Source of the DNA: Phoronis australis
Taxonomy: Eukaryota; Phoronida; Phoronidae
DNA: 42,603 bases
Assembly: GCA_002633005.1 (NCBI GenBank)
Contig: NMRA01000440.1
Coordinates: 340,510 to 383,112, forward strand
Direction of reading: 5' to 3'
Both the position numbers and the translations under genes were made by a program. A model generated the notes under the pieces. The model saw only the letters and a program-made list of their open reading frames with translations, did not search any database and was not told the origin of the DNA. Shown one piece after another: positions 22,184-33,936 of the stretch. Numbering within the stretch: the first letter of the stretch is position 1; every line of letters starts with the position of its first letter.

Positions 22184-25100
22184 CTGCAAAGCATAAGGGC
22201 AATGAGTGTGAATAAAGGTGAAGATTGTAACAAAACTGCCATCTGTAGACGTGCACTTGGAACTATGAAACGCTATGCCACAAGAACAGCCATACACACA
22301 TGTTCAAATGCCACTGTCCTGTTAAAGAAAGCAGAAACACAAACAGTAAGACTTTCAAAAAGCTGCAGGGGTCACTGTGGTCTCACAACGAGCAAACACA
22401 GAAAACTGACTTTATTTTTGGAGGAGGCTGTGGAATCAAAAGCAGGCTATCGTAAAGCTGACCAGCATCTAAATGTACTTTTACTATTGGACATGGGTGT
22501 TGGTAACTCGAAAAATGTAGTCTGTATAATCCACTCATTAACTGAACACAATCAAAATGTGCTACCTATGCAGTAAAGTGGCTTCATAATGATGCTACCA
22601 ATAATTCATTTTGATTAATTAAATTTACAAAATTTTTAATTATGTTGTACTTTACATAGTATGTTATAATTCTTCATGAAACTACAGTTATCAGAGTTGC
22701 TAGAGAATAGTTTTAAGGAGCCATTGGCTGGGAATAGCAGCATGTCATGTGAAAACGTCGCAACGGAAAACACGAGTGCAGACGACCAGCAGGTTCATTC
22801 GACCAGAAACAGCTCCAACCTGTTATTGTAAACAAGGACGGCAAAGAAGTGTGACATTGAACATCTGTCTGGTTGGAGTTACAACGCCATAGAGGAGACG
22901 CATGGAGGTCTTATCTGCACAGTTAATGCCCTAGTGACTAGGACAAATTGTAAATAATGGTACGCCAAATTTTATGGCAATACGTTGAGGACCTTTGAAG
23001 ATACAGAGGTAAATGGAAAAAAACTGAAATTGCCACTAGGGGACACACAGGTAGTCAGATGCGTCCGAAAGTCATCGTCATCCATTGTCAACATCATATA
23101 AATGTACTCGCTACATTTAATAAAGATCCTGCCAACAGTTTAGGAGATACAGCCATGAGCGCAAAAAAACTGCCACTAGGAGGCTCAACAGTAGACGAAA
23201 TCCTCGGAAAATCATCGTCAGCCGTCCTCGTCATGGTAAAAACATACATGCCAATTTTCACAATCACCCTTTGAGCGGTTTGGTTGATAGAGGGGCGGAC
23301 GCCAAAAAACAGACTCGAAAACAGCAAAAATGGCCACTAGGTGGTGCAAACTTTGTCGAATCCATCCGAAAATGGAAGGATAGTGTCATCTGACTAATAG
23401 ACGCCTATATGCCAAATTATATGAAAATACTTTGAGGACCTGTGATGATATAGAGGTAAGCGTAAAAAACTAAAATTGTCACTAGTGGGCACATCGGTAG
23501 TCTGATCTGTCCGAAAGTTCGCTCATGCCATCCCATCCAAGAAAGAAACACGTGCAAATTTTCATGAACATATGTCAAAGGGTTTTGGAGATAGAGCAGC
23601 AGCGGAAGTAGACTGGAAATTTCAGGTTGCATGCTACGACTAAATAGAAGATGACCAAAATCTCGGCTCGCATTTTCAAAATTCAGGTCGCCAATGTGAC
23701 CTGCAGCTCATTATGCCTAGCGCCGAGTCCTGTTTCCAACAACACCGACTCAGTAAGGACGCTTTGCTCGTTGGAACAAACCACTGGTGCCGGTTACCCA
23801 AATAATGAGGGCTTCGTCTTCGAATTATTTTTACCGATGCAGGTACTTGTGTATGAACTACTTCTTTCTCAGACTCTACTATACAGGTTCATTAGACTCA
23901 TCCCATTCATAGTCTTAGTGTTTTTTACATTAAAATCTTAAGCACTTTTTTGAGTAATGCCTTTGCGGTAACTTTTGATTGACGATTGGCTTGTCTGCCA
24001 ACCTCCGATGGAAGGTCAAAATAAAACAGCCGTAGAACCTTACGTTGAAAATGTTATTGAATCACGGAGTCCCTTACATAAACATCCCAAACGCAAAAAA
24101 ACACCTGAATTAGTTTTTCAAACTGTAATTACAAATAATTTAAAACTGCTCTCTAACTCAGAACTTGACAACTAACTCCTGACTCTGCTGTGACCTAAGC
24201 AGCACGTGAAGCTTGCAAGCGCGCACTTTGCTCTGTCACCATGTCAGTGAGTATAGCTGCAATCCAAGTGGAGCGCTGCATAGTCACTGGTCGTCTGCGC
24301 TCTACAGGTACAGCTCTAACAATATGGCAGGACGGCACGGGCTATTACTCAGCAATTTGGCAAATTAAACTGAAATAATTAATCTGAGGGCAACAGAACC
24401 TTTGTTGGGATCATCCGCTGTTATGACATTTTTACCGTCACTTGGCGACGTGGCGAAAGCTCGGAAAAGTGCTACGCATTCCAACTACGTGTGGGGACTG
24501 GGATCATGAGGTAAGATTAACCGCCCAGGGCAGTTGTTTGTCGTAATACGCGCCCATGTTCGGTTAACCGCCCACCCCCGATTTTCTGGGTTTGCCAATT
24601 TAACCGCCCAGAGCGTTAACCCAAACGTTTACGGTAGATACAAAGCGCAGGCGAGTCGAGAAAGGTAGATCGATTCATTGCAATGTCTCTCGTTCAGTAT
24701 GTGGTATAAATAGATTATTACATGTTCTCAGTCGTTATCCCCCTTATCTAGAGCCCTTGTGGATTTTCGAGAACAATCGCCCAAAAATCCACTCGGGCTC
24801 TAGAATACGGGGGAAAACAACTTCGGCATGTAATAATCTACATCTATGTAGATCAATGGACATCATCAAATAAGCTAAACTATGTGGTGTCAACACGAGT
24901 CTTAAAATGATTCATTTCCATTGCAAATATTTTTTTAACCATGTACGTCTTTTTCATCATGACAGGAAAATTTGCGACGTATCTTGCATGGTTTAGCACC
25001 CATTTTAACATAGGTTATAAATACCATCTTAGCTAAGATGGATGAACTTAAAGTTTAATATGCACAAAGTTGATAAAAATGTAGCAAAAGTCTAAAGATA

Positions 25101-25487
25101 ATTGTTAAGTCTCAAGGTAACCGTTAAGGCTAAATGTTCAAGTCAATTGCATAGTTTCTGTTCTTCCAAACAATTCAACGTTGCATTCACATTTAAGTGT
25201 CTAGCATGCTCATAGCCGCAACCAGACTTATGAACTTCGATAAAACGGGTCCCTGGTTTATAATTTAGCTTTTAGATAGTGAGCAATACAGAATTCTGAG
25301 GTGGTGTTTTCACAAAAGAGTAGACAGTACGTCTGAACAGAAGGCTGACTAGACTGTTTAAAACGAGTTTCCTACCTGCAGTCTTACAAATGATTAATTC
25401 TGGCCAATCACTTGCCATCACCATAGTCACAAATAACTGTAATTGGAATGATAAAAAGGTTCTGTTTGATATGGGGTCGGATGATAG
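22184..25487. other. Repeat-rich intron-like sequence between V5 and d4
   Basis: From about 22900 to 23630 a roughly 150-200-bp dispersed repeat recurs, with 'tgccactagg', 'gtccgaaagtc' and 'tgccaa-tttt' motifs. A 24.5-kb stretch has 'aaccgccca' motifs. The foldback at 24705-24850 is listed separately. No exon pattern. Confidence 0.55.
24705..24850. mobile_element. Short foldback element (about 145 bp)
   Basis: The arms with 'tagattattacatg', 'tatccccc', 'tagagccc' and 'gtggatttt' at the left recur as reverse complements at the right ('aaaatccac', 'gggctctaga', 'cgggggaaaa', 'catgtaataatcta'). It can fold into one long imperfect hairpin. Confidence 0.65.
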
Positions 25488-25719
25488 CAAGGTAGAAAAG
25501 ATGTCAGACGAGTGTTCACCTGACTTTTTCAGGTGAGAGATTACTTGTCTGATCAGAACGCATGTGAACGCTATACAAAACAAGAATTCTTGTTTATATT
25601 TAAAATATTGTGTCTTGGCAGCCAAAGGTAAGACATACACAACTGCAAACACAGACACAAGCACAGTCAGTTGGAAAATGTAGTCATAGAGAGGTAATCA
25701 CTTTGTACCTTCTTCAAGC
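25488..25719 (-). pseudogene. Decayed variant exon (d4)
   Basis: Starts LEE with Glu at codon 2, then has an in-frame TGA at codon 7. A hydrophobic helix follows at about residues 14-33, then a second one, and a tail with RQ-x-x-S and SGEHSSD that aligns with V10 (RQIT, TSENVTS). The AG before the first codon is missing, and neither R-L-E nor GT remains at the end. It lies directly downstream of V4, with the CA-rich minisatellite between them, so it was probably a tandem duplicate of a neighbouring copy. It is about six codons shorter than intact copies. Confidence 0.5.
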
Positions 25720-25840
25720 ACGCGTGCACACGCCCACATGCACATGTACTAAGACACAAACACAAACACACGCCCACATGCACATGTACTAAGACTTACA
25801 CACACACGCGCACGCACACACACACACTCATCTTTTCAAC
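25700..25840. repeat. CA-rich microsatellite and 40-bp minisatellite between V4 and d4
   Basis: 'cacgcccacatgcacatgta' plus 'ctaagac' occurs twice, followed by plain and mixed CA repeats up to the V4 donor. Confidence 0.9.
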
Positions 25841-25844
25841 TAAC

Positions 25845-26094
25845 CTCAAGCCTTCGAAACGTCACTTGAGCAACGCTCATGCAAACAAAGCAATAGGCTA
25901 GCCTGTCCGAGACCAAACTTTTAAGAATATTGTAATTGACAAGGCAATTGACTAGTACATTGCTGGACAACACGAAGCCAGATAGAAGTAGTACACCAAC
26001 AGATGGAAGTAGTAGTAGATGGCGAGTCAGCCACAGTAGAAGCAATACTATAGCACTGTACCAGCAACTTCCACGCAAATAAAACAGCTCTGCC
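25845..26094 (-). CDS. ABCC-type transporter variant exon V4
   Basis: Intact 250-nt copy, sister of V3. The acceptor is tttgttctag and the donor is GAG|GTTAGT. The 83 codons run from AEL to RRLE, with Glu at codon 2. The first hydrophobic stretch is long and leucine-rich (about residues 15-42), the second covers about 44-62, and the tail ends VTFRRLE. Its donor matches the consensus better than the GTTTGT donors of its neighbours. A CA-rich minisatellite starts directly after the donor and separates it by only 125 bp from decayed copy d4. The tight pair suggests a tandem duplication in which one daughter died. Confidence 0.85.
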
Positions 26095-26394
26095 CTAGAA
26101 CAAACAAGAAATAGCTTAGTCCCAAAAAAGAAAACATGGAAACCAACTGCACGAGGAGAGACACTGGTGGCCATGAGTGGTCTCGGAGCTTTGATATGTG
26201 TCCACACTAGCACATCGCAAACTGCAAAGCATCATGGTTAATTGGTAATTTGAAGTGAATACAAACTGAACATCGATTGGAAGTATTCTGCAGGGAAAAC
26301 CTTCATTGTCAAAAACAAAAATGGATAGAATTGGGAAGCTCAATCAAGCCCGTTAAAAAAGTCTTTTATTATAATTTTTTAATAGAGAATGTGG

Positions 26395-26600
26395 CAGTAG
26401 AAGACCAGTGTTTTCCCTGGGTTTAGAAAGGAGCGTAGTTGTGAATGGTCAAAAAGTGATGCACAGCCCATTGCCGCATGTGAGTGTGGAAGTGAGATCC
26501 CTGTATTGCCTAGGTTTCTAAAGGAGCGTGGTCTTGAAAGGTCGCAGCGGATGCAAAATCCAGCGCCTTACGTGAGAACTGGAAGTGAGATACTCCAATG
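26395..26600. repeat. About 112-bp tandem duplication
   Basis: 'ggtttagaaaggagcgtagt' recurs as 'ggtttctaaaggagcgtggt' with matching flanks such as 'gtggaagtgagatcc' and 'ctggaagtgagatac'. Confidence 0.65.
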
Positions 26601-26790
26601 GGGGTTTGGTAGGAAGCCTTCCAAGTTTGAAAAACTAGATGCAATTTGGTGCAGTCTAGTGCATTCTACAAGTTAACTCAAAGACAGGACCTTAACTAGA
26701 GCATCATCCACAACGTGCTGTACATAGAATGAAAAAACTTTAACTTTTAAGGCATAATAAACTAATTTGTATTATGAAACTTCAGATGAT

Positions 26791-26821
26791 ATCGTCTGCT
26801 ATGTCTGGCATAGCAGACGAT
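26791..26821. other. Perfect 13-bp hairpin
   Basis: ATCGTCTGCTATG, a 5-base loop, then CATAGCAGACGAT. No terminator or RNA gene can be assigned. Confidence 0.7.
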
Positions 26822-28418
26822 GTATAATCCAGTCTTTGCAGAATAATCCATTCAATATCATCATTTTAGCACTGGGCTATGGTTCATTAAACTGTAGCCG
26901 TGTGACTTGGGCGTATTCATTATTCCTAGCCATTATTTTTACTAGCGAATTTTGCGTGGCAGTGAAGTTTCCCGTCACGATTAGGTGAGTGATGGTCAAT
27001 TTGAGTATGATTTACGAGTGGCGGGGCCAAATAGAAGCACGGTGTGCCACCCAGATTTCTACATGCAGGGGAAGCAGTGCAACACAAGGTAAAAAACAAT
27101 GGTGTTTGCACTTATACATAAATATTTTGTCAAAATCCAAAAAAAATACGTCAAAAAACTTTTGTTTCGACAGGCAACAAATACTTTTGTCAAAAACAAA
27201 ATGGCAGAGGGTGCCGCGGCATGGCCTCGCTCGCTTGATGTGGAATTGTTTTTGAACGAGTCAAGCCAAACGTTTCCACCACATGTCATATTTCTTCAGG
27301 AACCCTCAACTACTTTGACAAATAATCGGAAGACAAAAAACAATGAATAGACGGATGGGATGCCTACTAAATCCATCCACACAGATGTGTGGATGCATAA
27401 CAGAAAGATATGGCCATGGCTCTACCAAAGAGCCACTGGAGCAAGGGTAGCCTCCATTACCTGCACATTTATGGGTTGGGGAATTGTCAAGATCAGGACA
27501 CTACAGAGCATGGAGAAGCGCAGGTTTTGCAGTGCAATGTAGGGTTCTCCATGGGATGAGTGCTGTTTACTCTTCAAAATTCAGTGGTTTACTTTGTACC
27601 GTCACTGAATTTTCCCTGCTCTATCCTAGGCTCAAGAATTATAAGACACTAGATAAAATATACTTTTGCTGGGATATTACAAGACGCAGCGGTATGTTGT
27701 GTTCCAATAGTGTGAAGATTACAACACAAGACCTTACTTCATATGGTAAAGAAAAGGTGCACATGAAGTACTAACCTACCAAAGACGATTCTCACAATTG
27801 TTAAAGGGCATTAAAGTGTTGCTGCTGAGTCTGGGGTACAGTGGAGCCCACCTAATGGCACACATTCAGTTTTGATGTGAATTATGATTATTAGCACGAT
27901 ATCCCGTTAAGCAGGTTCTGATTTGGCAATGGTCCCGTGTTTCATAGACACGAGAACCATGCAAAAGGCAACACTTTGCAAGATATCAACATGCATTACA
28001 GGAAAAGCAAGTGTCCACACCAGCTATACGCATGAGGTTCTTGCACCTACTGACCTCGCTGGTGAGACGATTAGTGCCGCCTCACATTGTCTATGACCCT
28101 GTCTGCGACAAGTAATTTGCAACTTTTATATGAATTCATATCAATCATTTCTATGAATTCATACCAATGGAACAATACAATATAAATGGTTCATGAGAAT
28201 GCATCGTAGTGTTTGATACAATTTTTCATCAAAGGAATATCAAGAATCATCATAACATGATTTCTTATAACTGAATTATGATAATAAATTTTCTATGAAT
28301 GATTACCAGATTGATACTAGACTGATGCTCATTTACATACATTAATTCACATCAACCAAATCTATGAATTCATATCGATGGTATAATATGATATTATATA
28401 TGGCTGATGAGAACTCAC
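26822..28418. other. Intron-like sequence between V3 and V4, part 1
   Basis: The frames at 26926-27350 were inspected on both strands and lack exon-family features. 'atttctatgaattcatatc' motifs near 28140 and 28360 mark a weak duplication. Confidence 0.45.
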
Positions 28419-28892
28419 AAGGCCCTTTCACACTAATGTTGATGCGCCGATGTTTTGGGGATTTGCAGTCAATATGAACGGTTAAATTTGGACCTGGATA
28501 GCCAGCTAACTTTGCAAGAAACAGGTGGATTTAGAAGGGAGCGTCCATGCTGCCATGAGGTCAACTTTGGTCCCATCGCCAGGGGCCACTGTTTTCGCCA
28601 ACTAAAGGCTAGTGTCGACGTTAATAGTTACTTATATTTTGCTCGAATAATCAGAAATGAGTATGTCAATTAGCGAAATAATGTAAATGTCCTCCAATTG
28701 TCATATTAAAAAAATCTTAGCACGCATGCAATGCATTAGCGCTACCTTGTGATCACTTTGATGACAACAGCATCACTTAACCATTTATTTCGATGTCCAT
28801 TACCTACCAAAGCTGGTATGAACGGTTCAGTTAACTTCGTAGTTTACGTCGATGCTCCACTCAGACCTGGGTTAAGTCGGTATGAAAAGGCC
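28419..28892. mobile_element. About 475-bp inverted-repeat element, family copy 2
   Basis: The left end 'aaggccctttcacac' and right end 'gtatgaaaaggcc' are inverted. It shares its subterminal layout with 14990-15476. Confidence 0.5.
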
Positions 28893-29089
28893 TACAATAA
28901 CAGCTGGTGCAATGTTTCAGGCAAGATTCATCAATTGTCATAATTGAGTTAAAGGTGAGGATGTTTGTATCACATAGTCATCAGAGAGTGGCCCCTGGTG
29001 GTTGTCCAACACCACCTGGTGGCTGTTACATGCGAAGAGGCACTGGTGAATAGCTGGTAATTCAGCTGTCAACTTTCATTGAAGTCCTT

Positions 29090-29600
29090 CAATCGGTTCT
29101 CTAAACATCATCTGGAAGTGCTCTCACACAAAATGGACGTTAGATGGCACTGCAGTAGTCCGATCCAGCCGAAAAGCAAATGGTGCCTTGGCAATTTCAT
29201 CATAAACCAATAGAACAAGTCTTAATGAAATCCACCAATCACAATGCTAGATATCATCCAGAAACATTTTCCCCAAAATATCACTTGATAAAACCTTCGT
29301 CAAGAACAAAATGGCCACTAGGAGGTGCTGCAGTAGCCACATCTGGCTGAAAATTTAATCGTGCCACCTCATTGATATCACACACCTTTGTGTCAAATTT
29401 CATTGAAATATGTCAATCCATTCTCTAGATATCTTCCAGAAACACTCTTCCCACAGAAATACTGAGAAAGGTGATGTCTCCCTGACCCCAAGAGACCGGG
29501 CAGATTGAAAAGTAGCATGAACTGCTCTAGTGATGCCCGCCACGCTTGTGCCAAATTTCATCAAAATCCAACTATAATAGAGGTTTTTGAGATATCAAGC
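29090..29600. repeat. Dispersed repeat, three diverged units of about 150-160 bp
   Basis: Recurring 'aaaatggccactaggaggtg', 'tgtgccaaatttcat' and 'gagatatc' motifs. Related to the copies at 22.9-23.6 kb. Confidence 0.6.
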
Positions 29601-29764
29601 GAGCATACAGACGCCTGGACAAAGTGACGACAATATGCGACCACACATACATATACGTGTGAGTGTGTTTGTGCGTGCGTGTGAAATTACCGTTTTAATA
29701 TTTATTGCTATCTCAACTTGAATTACTGATGGAAACAAACTGTAGCAGACGAATAAACACAAAT

Positions 29765-32080
29765 ATACAATGAAAGCGCTCCGAGGAGCGAAACTTGGCG
29801 AAATTAACAGAAACGACGAGGACAGAGATGATGACGAAGATGACGGATATGACGACGATGGTGGCGATGATGAACAATACAAGTAATGATAACATTCCTA
29901 TGACGAATGTAGAGGTCAGAAATCAGTAAGAAATGGGATACAGTCTTGAGCGACACTTGGTGAAATTACCTGAAAAGACGACGACGGAGATGCTGAAAAA
30001 GATGATGATGGTGGCGATGATAAACAACATCATAACATTCATGACGAACTTAGATGTCACAAATCAGTAAGAAATAGGCTACAGTCTTGTTCAATATAAG
30101 CTAAACCAACATCAATGCAGCAAGAGCACTCAACAAAAGAGCAGCGCTATCAGAAAATCTCGAATAATTCAAAAAGTAGACGTCCTAGCAAAAAATGGAA
30201 AATATCTTCTGAAAGCCCGTTCAAAACTCTACCAAGAGGTTAGTTGTGCAAAATTCATAATTTTTTTTTGAAAAAATGAACTTTTGCGTTTTTTTAAATT
30301 AAAAGTCAAATAACTCGAAAACGCTAAGTCTGAGAAAAAATTGTTACAGTTCATTTGAAAGATTATACCTCAGAGAATCTACATGCAAAAATTCACGTCA
30401 TTTTCTCTTCCCGTTTAAAATGGCACCCCAGAACGACTGAAAATGGGTCAACATGCGCCAGATCCGCCATCTTGAAAGCAACTTCCGGTTTTTTAGCTCT
30501 GAATAATAGCATGTCATAAGAAACTAGTACCTGAAAAAAAATCAAAGGAATTGGTCCTATATTGCGCCCTCTACCGGAGAAAACATTTTCACCCTGGAAT
30601 CAAAGTGCGCATGCGCCATGGCCAATAATTCCGCCATCTTTGACCAGAAGTTCGCGATTTTTTACATATGGATAGTACTTGTCTAGTTCTGCATTTTTAC
30701 CGATTTTCAGTTGTGTACTTAAATAATTGCGGCTTCTTTGAGCATTTGAATATTAAATTGGAAACAAAATGGCTGCCACGTCCGCCATTTTGAAACCGAT
30801 CATTACCAAAAACAATATGCTTCCAGCACTTCCGGAGATACAAGATGTGTGCAAACTTCGTGGGAATCGGTAAAAAAATGCAACCTGTAGAGTGCGAACA
30901 AACAAATGAAAGCGCTCAGATGAGCGAAACTTGGCGAAATTAACCAAAAAGATGACGATAAAGATGATGACGAAGATGACGAATATGACGACGATGGTGG
31001 TGAGGATGAACAAAAGAAGTAATAATAACATACACATGACGAACGTAGAAGTCCGAAATCAGTAAGAAACAGGCTACAGTCTTGAGCGACACTTGGCGAA
31101 ATTAACGGAAAAGACGACGGAGATGATGACGAAGATGATGACGATGATGACGAATATGATGATGGTGGTGGCGATGATGAACAACATCACAACATTCAAA
31201 TGACGAACTTAGATGTCATAAATCAATAAGAAATAGGCTACAGTCTAGTTCAATAGAAGATAAACCAACATCAATGCAGCAAGAGCGCTCAACAAAGGAA
31301 CAGCGTTATCAGAAAATCTCAAATAACTCGAAAAGTAGACGTCCTAGCGAAAAATGGAAAACATCTTCTGAAAGCCCGTTCAAAATTCTATCTAAACTGA
31401 TGGTATCGCCTAATTCTGTAAATTTTTCGAAAAAAATGAAATTTTGCGTTTTTTTAAGAAATTCAAAGTCAAATAACTCGAAAACGGTAAGTCTGAGAAA
31501 AAATTGTTATAGGCCATTTGAGAGAATATACTTCAAAGAATCCACATGCAAAAAATCACGTCTTTTTCTCTTCCCGTTTAAAATCGCACTCCAGCACGAC
31601 TGAAAATGGGTCAACATGTGCCAGATCCGCCATCTTGAAAGCAACTTCCGGTTTTTTGGCTTTGTATAATAGCATGTCATAAGAAACTAATACCTGTAAA
31701 AATTCGAAGGAATTTGTCTTCTAATGCGCCCTCTACAAGAGAAAATGTTTTTAGGCCAAAATCGAGGTGCGCATGCGCGATTGCCGATATTTCCGCCATC
31801 TTTAACCGGAAGTAAACAATTTCCGGTATACTTGTAGAAAACTTCCGGTCCAGTTACTGTGCTGATTCTTAGCCTTTTACGTAAAAAATTGTAGCCTCCA
31901 GAAACACTTGAACCTTTAAATGAAAACAAAATGGCCGCCATCTTGGATCCGAATTTGATGAAAAACAATAGGCTTCCAGTACTTCCGAAAGTATGTGTTA
32001 CGTGGAAATTTCGTGATGATCGGCCGAAAATTGCGACCTGTATCGTGCGAACAAAAAAAAAAAAAAAAAAAAAAAAAAAA
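29765..32080. repeat. 1.15-kb tandem duplication of a repeat ending in poly(A)
   Basis: Unit 1 (about 29768-30905) and unit 2 (about 30906-32050) match along their length, for example 'gagcgaaacttggcgaaatt' at 29789 and 30925, and 'aaagtagacgtcctagc' at 30173 and 31330. Each starts with GAT/GAC-rich simple sequence and contains 'aaaatgg-gcca' motifs. Unit 2 ends in at least 28 A before an unknown base at 32081. Short frames differ between units, so no protein is supported. Confidence 0.75.
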
Positions 32081-32134
32081 NGAAGAGCAACATACTTGGC
32101 GAAATAAATTTCACAATATAAAATTGCAACAAAC

Positions 32135-32384
32135 CTCCAGTCGTTCAAAGGTTACACTAGTCGTACTGACGTGTATCAAGCAATACGCTATCCTGTCCGA
32201 GATCAAGCCTTTGAAAACAATGTAAAAGTTGAGACAAGTCACAAATAAGCGCGTGGATAACCTCGTTCCCATTACAAGTACCACACAAACTGTCGTCAGG
32301 ATTAGAAGATGCTGGGTCAGCCACAAGAAATGTAACACTAAACCTGTGTATATGAAACTCCTTTGCAAAAACAGCAACTCGGCC
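32135..32384 (-). CDS. ABCC-type transporter variant exon V3
   Basis: Intact 250-nt copy. The acceptor is strong (tttttcttttag) and the donor is GAG|GTTTGTTG. The 83 codons run from AEL to ERLE. Glu is at codon 2, helices are at about residues 19-39 and 44-62, and the tail ends SVTFERLE. V4 is its closest relative: both share the AEL start, a WLT-x-HLL stretch in the first helix, an ISDR or VSDR motif near residue 62 and the VTF-x-RLE end. This indicates a local duplication within the array. A poly(A) run and a dispersed repeat stop only about 50 bp downstream of its donor, so the downstream intron has been remodelled by insertion. Confidence 0.85.
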
Positions 32385-32797
32385 CTAAAAGAAAAAGGTA
32401 ACATTGTTGACAAGCTAAGGGTACCAGGTAACCATGACTCCTGGTGTACTGAAGCAAAATTAAAGCATTTTTTGACAAATGGAAGAGCCTAAATTTACTT
32501 CTTAAATAACTAGATACCATTTATTAAAAACAATTCAAACACTCGAATAGAAAGCATTCCCAGAGCCAGAGGTTGATGTCTCAGTAACTCGATGCTATTC
32601 GTTACAGTGTCAGCCTATGGTAAACTATTTGTTTGAATCACCTGTTGCGCAACTCGTCAGTTGTAGATAATTTTAGGAACTCCTGAATATTTTGTTTACT
32701 TTTTAAATTTTATTCAGTAATAAGTGTCTAATAAATAATCAGCCCATGTGAGTTGGAATAAGCTGAGAGCTCAAAACTCAGGGATCAGTAAAGATAC

Positions 32798-33120
32798 CTT
32801 GAGGGCTGGGGACAATTTCAAAACGCCTTCATTGAGTACTTTTACATCATATGGTAACACAGCAATGCCAACTTTCACAACAGGAGTCCTGCAAAATGTG
32901 TTACCTCCCACAGTGTGGTGAATCCATGATAAACAATCAAAGGAGCACACACCAACAGCTGGATTTTTAACGATTATACGAAGAAGAGTCTGTGAAATCA
33001 AATAAACAATAAACTGCAACCCGGTAAAATGGGGCAAATCTGAGCAATAAACTCGCAATAACCAAAAAATGTACAAGGTCAGGGTAAAGAGTCAGCAACA
33101 CCTACATTTTGATTTCCAGG
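32798..33120 (-). pseudogene. Possible decayed variant exon or linker exon (d3)
   Basis: The start resembles the family: LEIKM at 33119-33105, with Glu at codon 2, but the expected AG is GA and a TAG follows at codon 6. Hydrophobic residues continue in the same frame. A donor-like GAG|GTAACA lies at 32905. In another frame, 32798-32989 is open for 64 codons between a good acceptor (ttgatttcacag) and a good donor (AAG|GTATCT), both phase 0. Its last part, LKLSPALK, recalls the linker just before an ABC ATP-binding domain. I cannot decide between a broken helix exon and a relic of the next exon. Confidence 0.3.
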
Positions 33121-33359
33121 TCCAACTCAGGTGTGCTGATAAAGCCACGTTGGATTCCAAATATAACAAAAAAAGGTAGACCAAAGAGAGTCAATAAAAA
33201 TTAATCACTGGACTTTTTCAAACACGAACCAACCAACCAATTGTTAAACAGGTGACAAAGATTTTACAATAGCCAGTCGTCAGCTTCTGGTATCAGAAAT
33301 CCACGGATTTTAACTGTTTAATTATTCCACAAAATGGTATCCAGTTATCCAACACGTCT

Positions 33360-33760
33360 TATTAGGATCTAAAAGCATGACCTCGTTAGTGAAATATGCA
33401 ACAGACCTAGAAGCATGACCTGGTTAGAGAAGACAAAGCCCGATTATTATAGTAAAATAAGGAAAACCACCTGATTCGCGAAACACGAAACTAGGCTATT
33501 ATAGTGTAGTGAAATCAGAAATATGATCTCAGTAGTAAAATATGGAGCCTGACTATTATAGTGAAGCATGAAGCTTGAATATGAAGCCTGACCATGATAA
33601 CGAAATAAGACATATGGTCTTGGTAGTGAAATATGGAACCTGACCATTATAGTGAAACATAATTAGCCTGAATATGAAGGCTGACTACGATAATGAAATA
33701 AGAAATATGACACCACCCCCAATGAACTATGAACCATATTTACTGAAATATGAAGCCTGT
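33360..33760. repeat. About 118-bp tandem repeat, about 3 copies
   Basis: Repeated phrases 'tagtgaaatatggaacctga', 'ccattatagtgaaacat' and 'gataatgaaataagaaatat' recur with a period close to 118 bp, with a shorter internal period. Confidence 0.7.
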
Positions 33761-33865
33761 CTACACTTGACAAAAAGATGTGTGGCCTTCAAGGGAGCAT
33801 TTTATATTGTCTCTACATTTACTTTAAAATCAATTGCTCTACCTAACTCCATGGCAGAGAAGGCA

Positions 33866-33936
33866 GTGTGGCCTACTGTGATAGGTACCCGCCTTCTTTA
33901 CTTGAGGTCGTGGGTTCGAGTCCCACTGGGCCACAC
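33866..33936 (+). pseudogene. tRNA-like pseudogene or SINE head
   Basis: The 71 bp has 5' GTGTGGCC pairing with 3' GGCCACAC, a T arm GTGGG-TTCGAGT-CCCAC and a perfect B box at 33913-33923. The D arm is recognisable but the anticodon arm is poor (loop of 8, one G-T pair), so I do not call a working tRNA. Confidence 0.5.

Noticed and set aside
21896-22576. Plus-strand open frame of 226 codons
   Set aside because: It runs antisense across variant exon V5 and its composition follows from that exon. No recognisable domain.
29595-31037. Ser-rich and hydrophobic minus-strand frames
   Set aside because: They come from GAT/GAC simple sequence inside the 1.15-kb repeat and are not conserved between its two units.
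32081-32081. Unknown base within a poly(A) run
   Set aside because: Most likely an assembly or sequencing ambiguity, not biology. The same holds for 40534.
33866-33936. Functional tRNA gene
   Set aside because: Acceptor and T arms pair, but the anticodon arm is weak and the 3' half is part of a satellite. Treated as a pseudogene.
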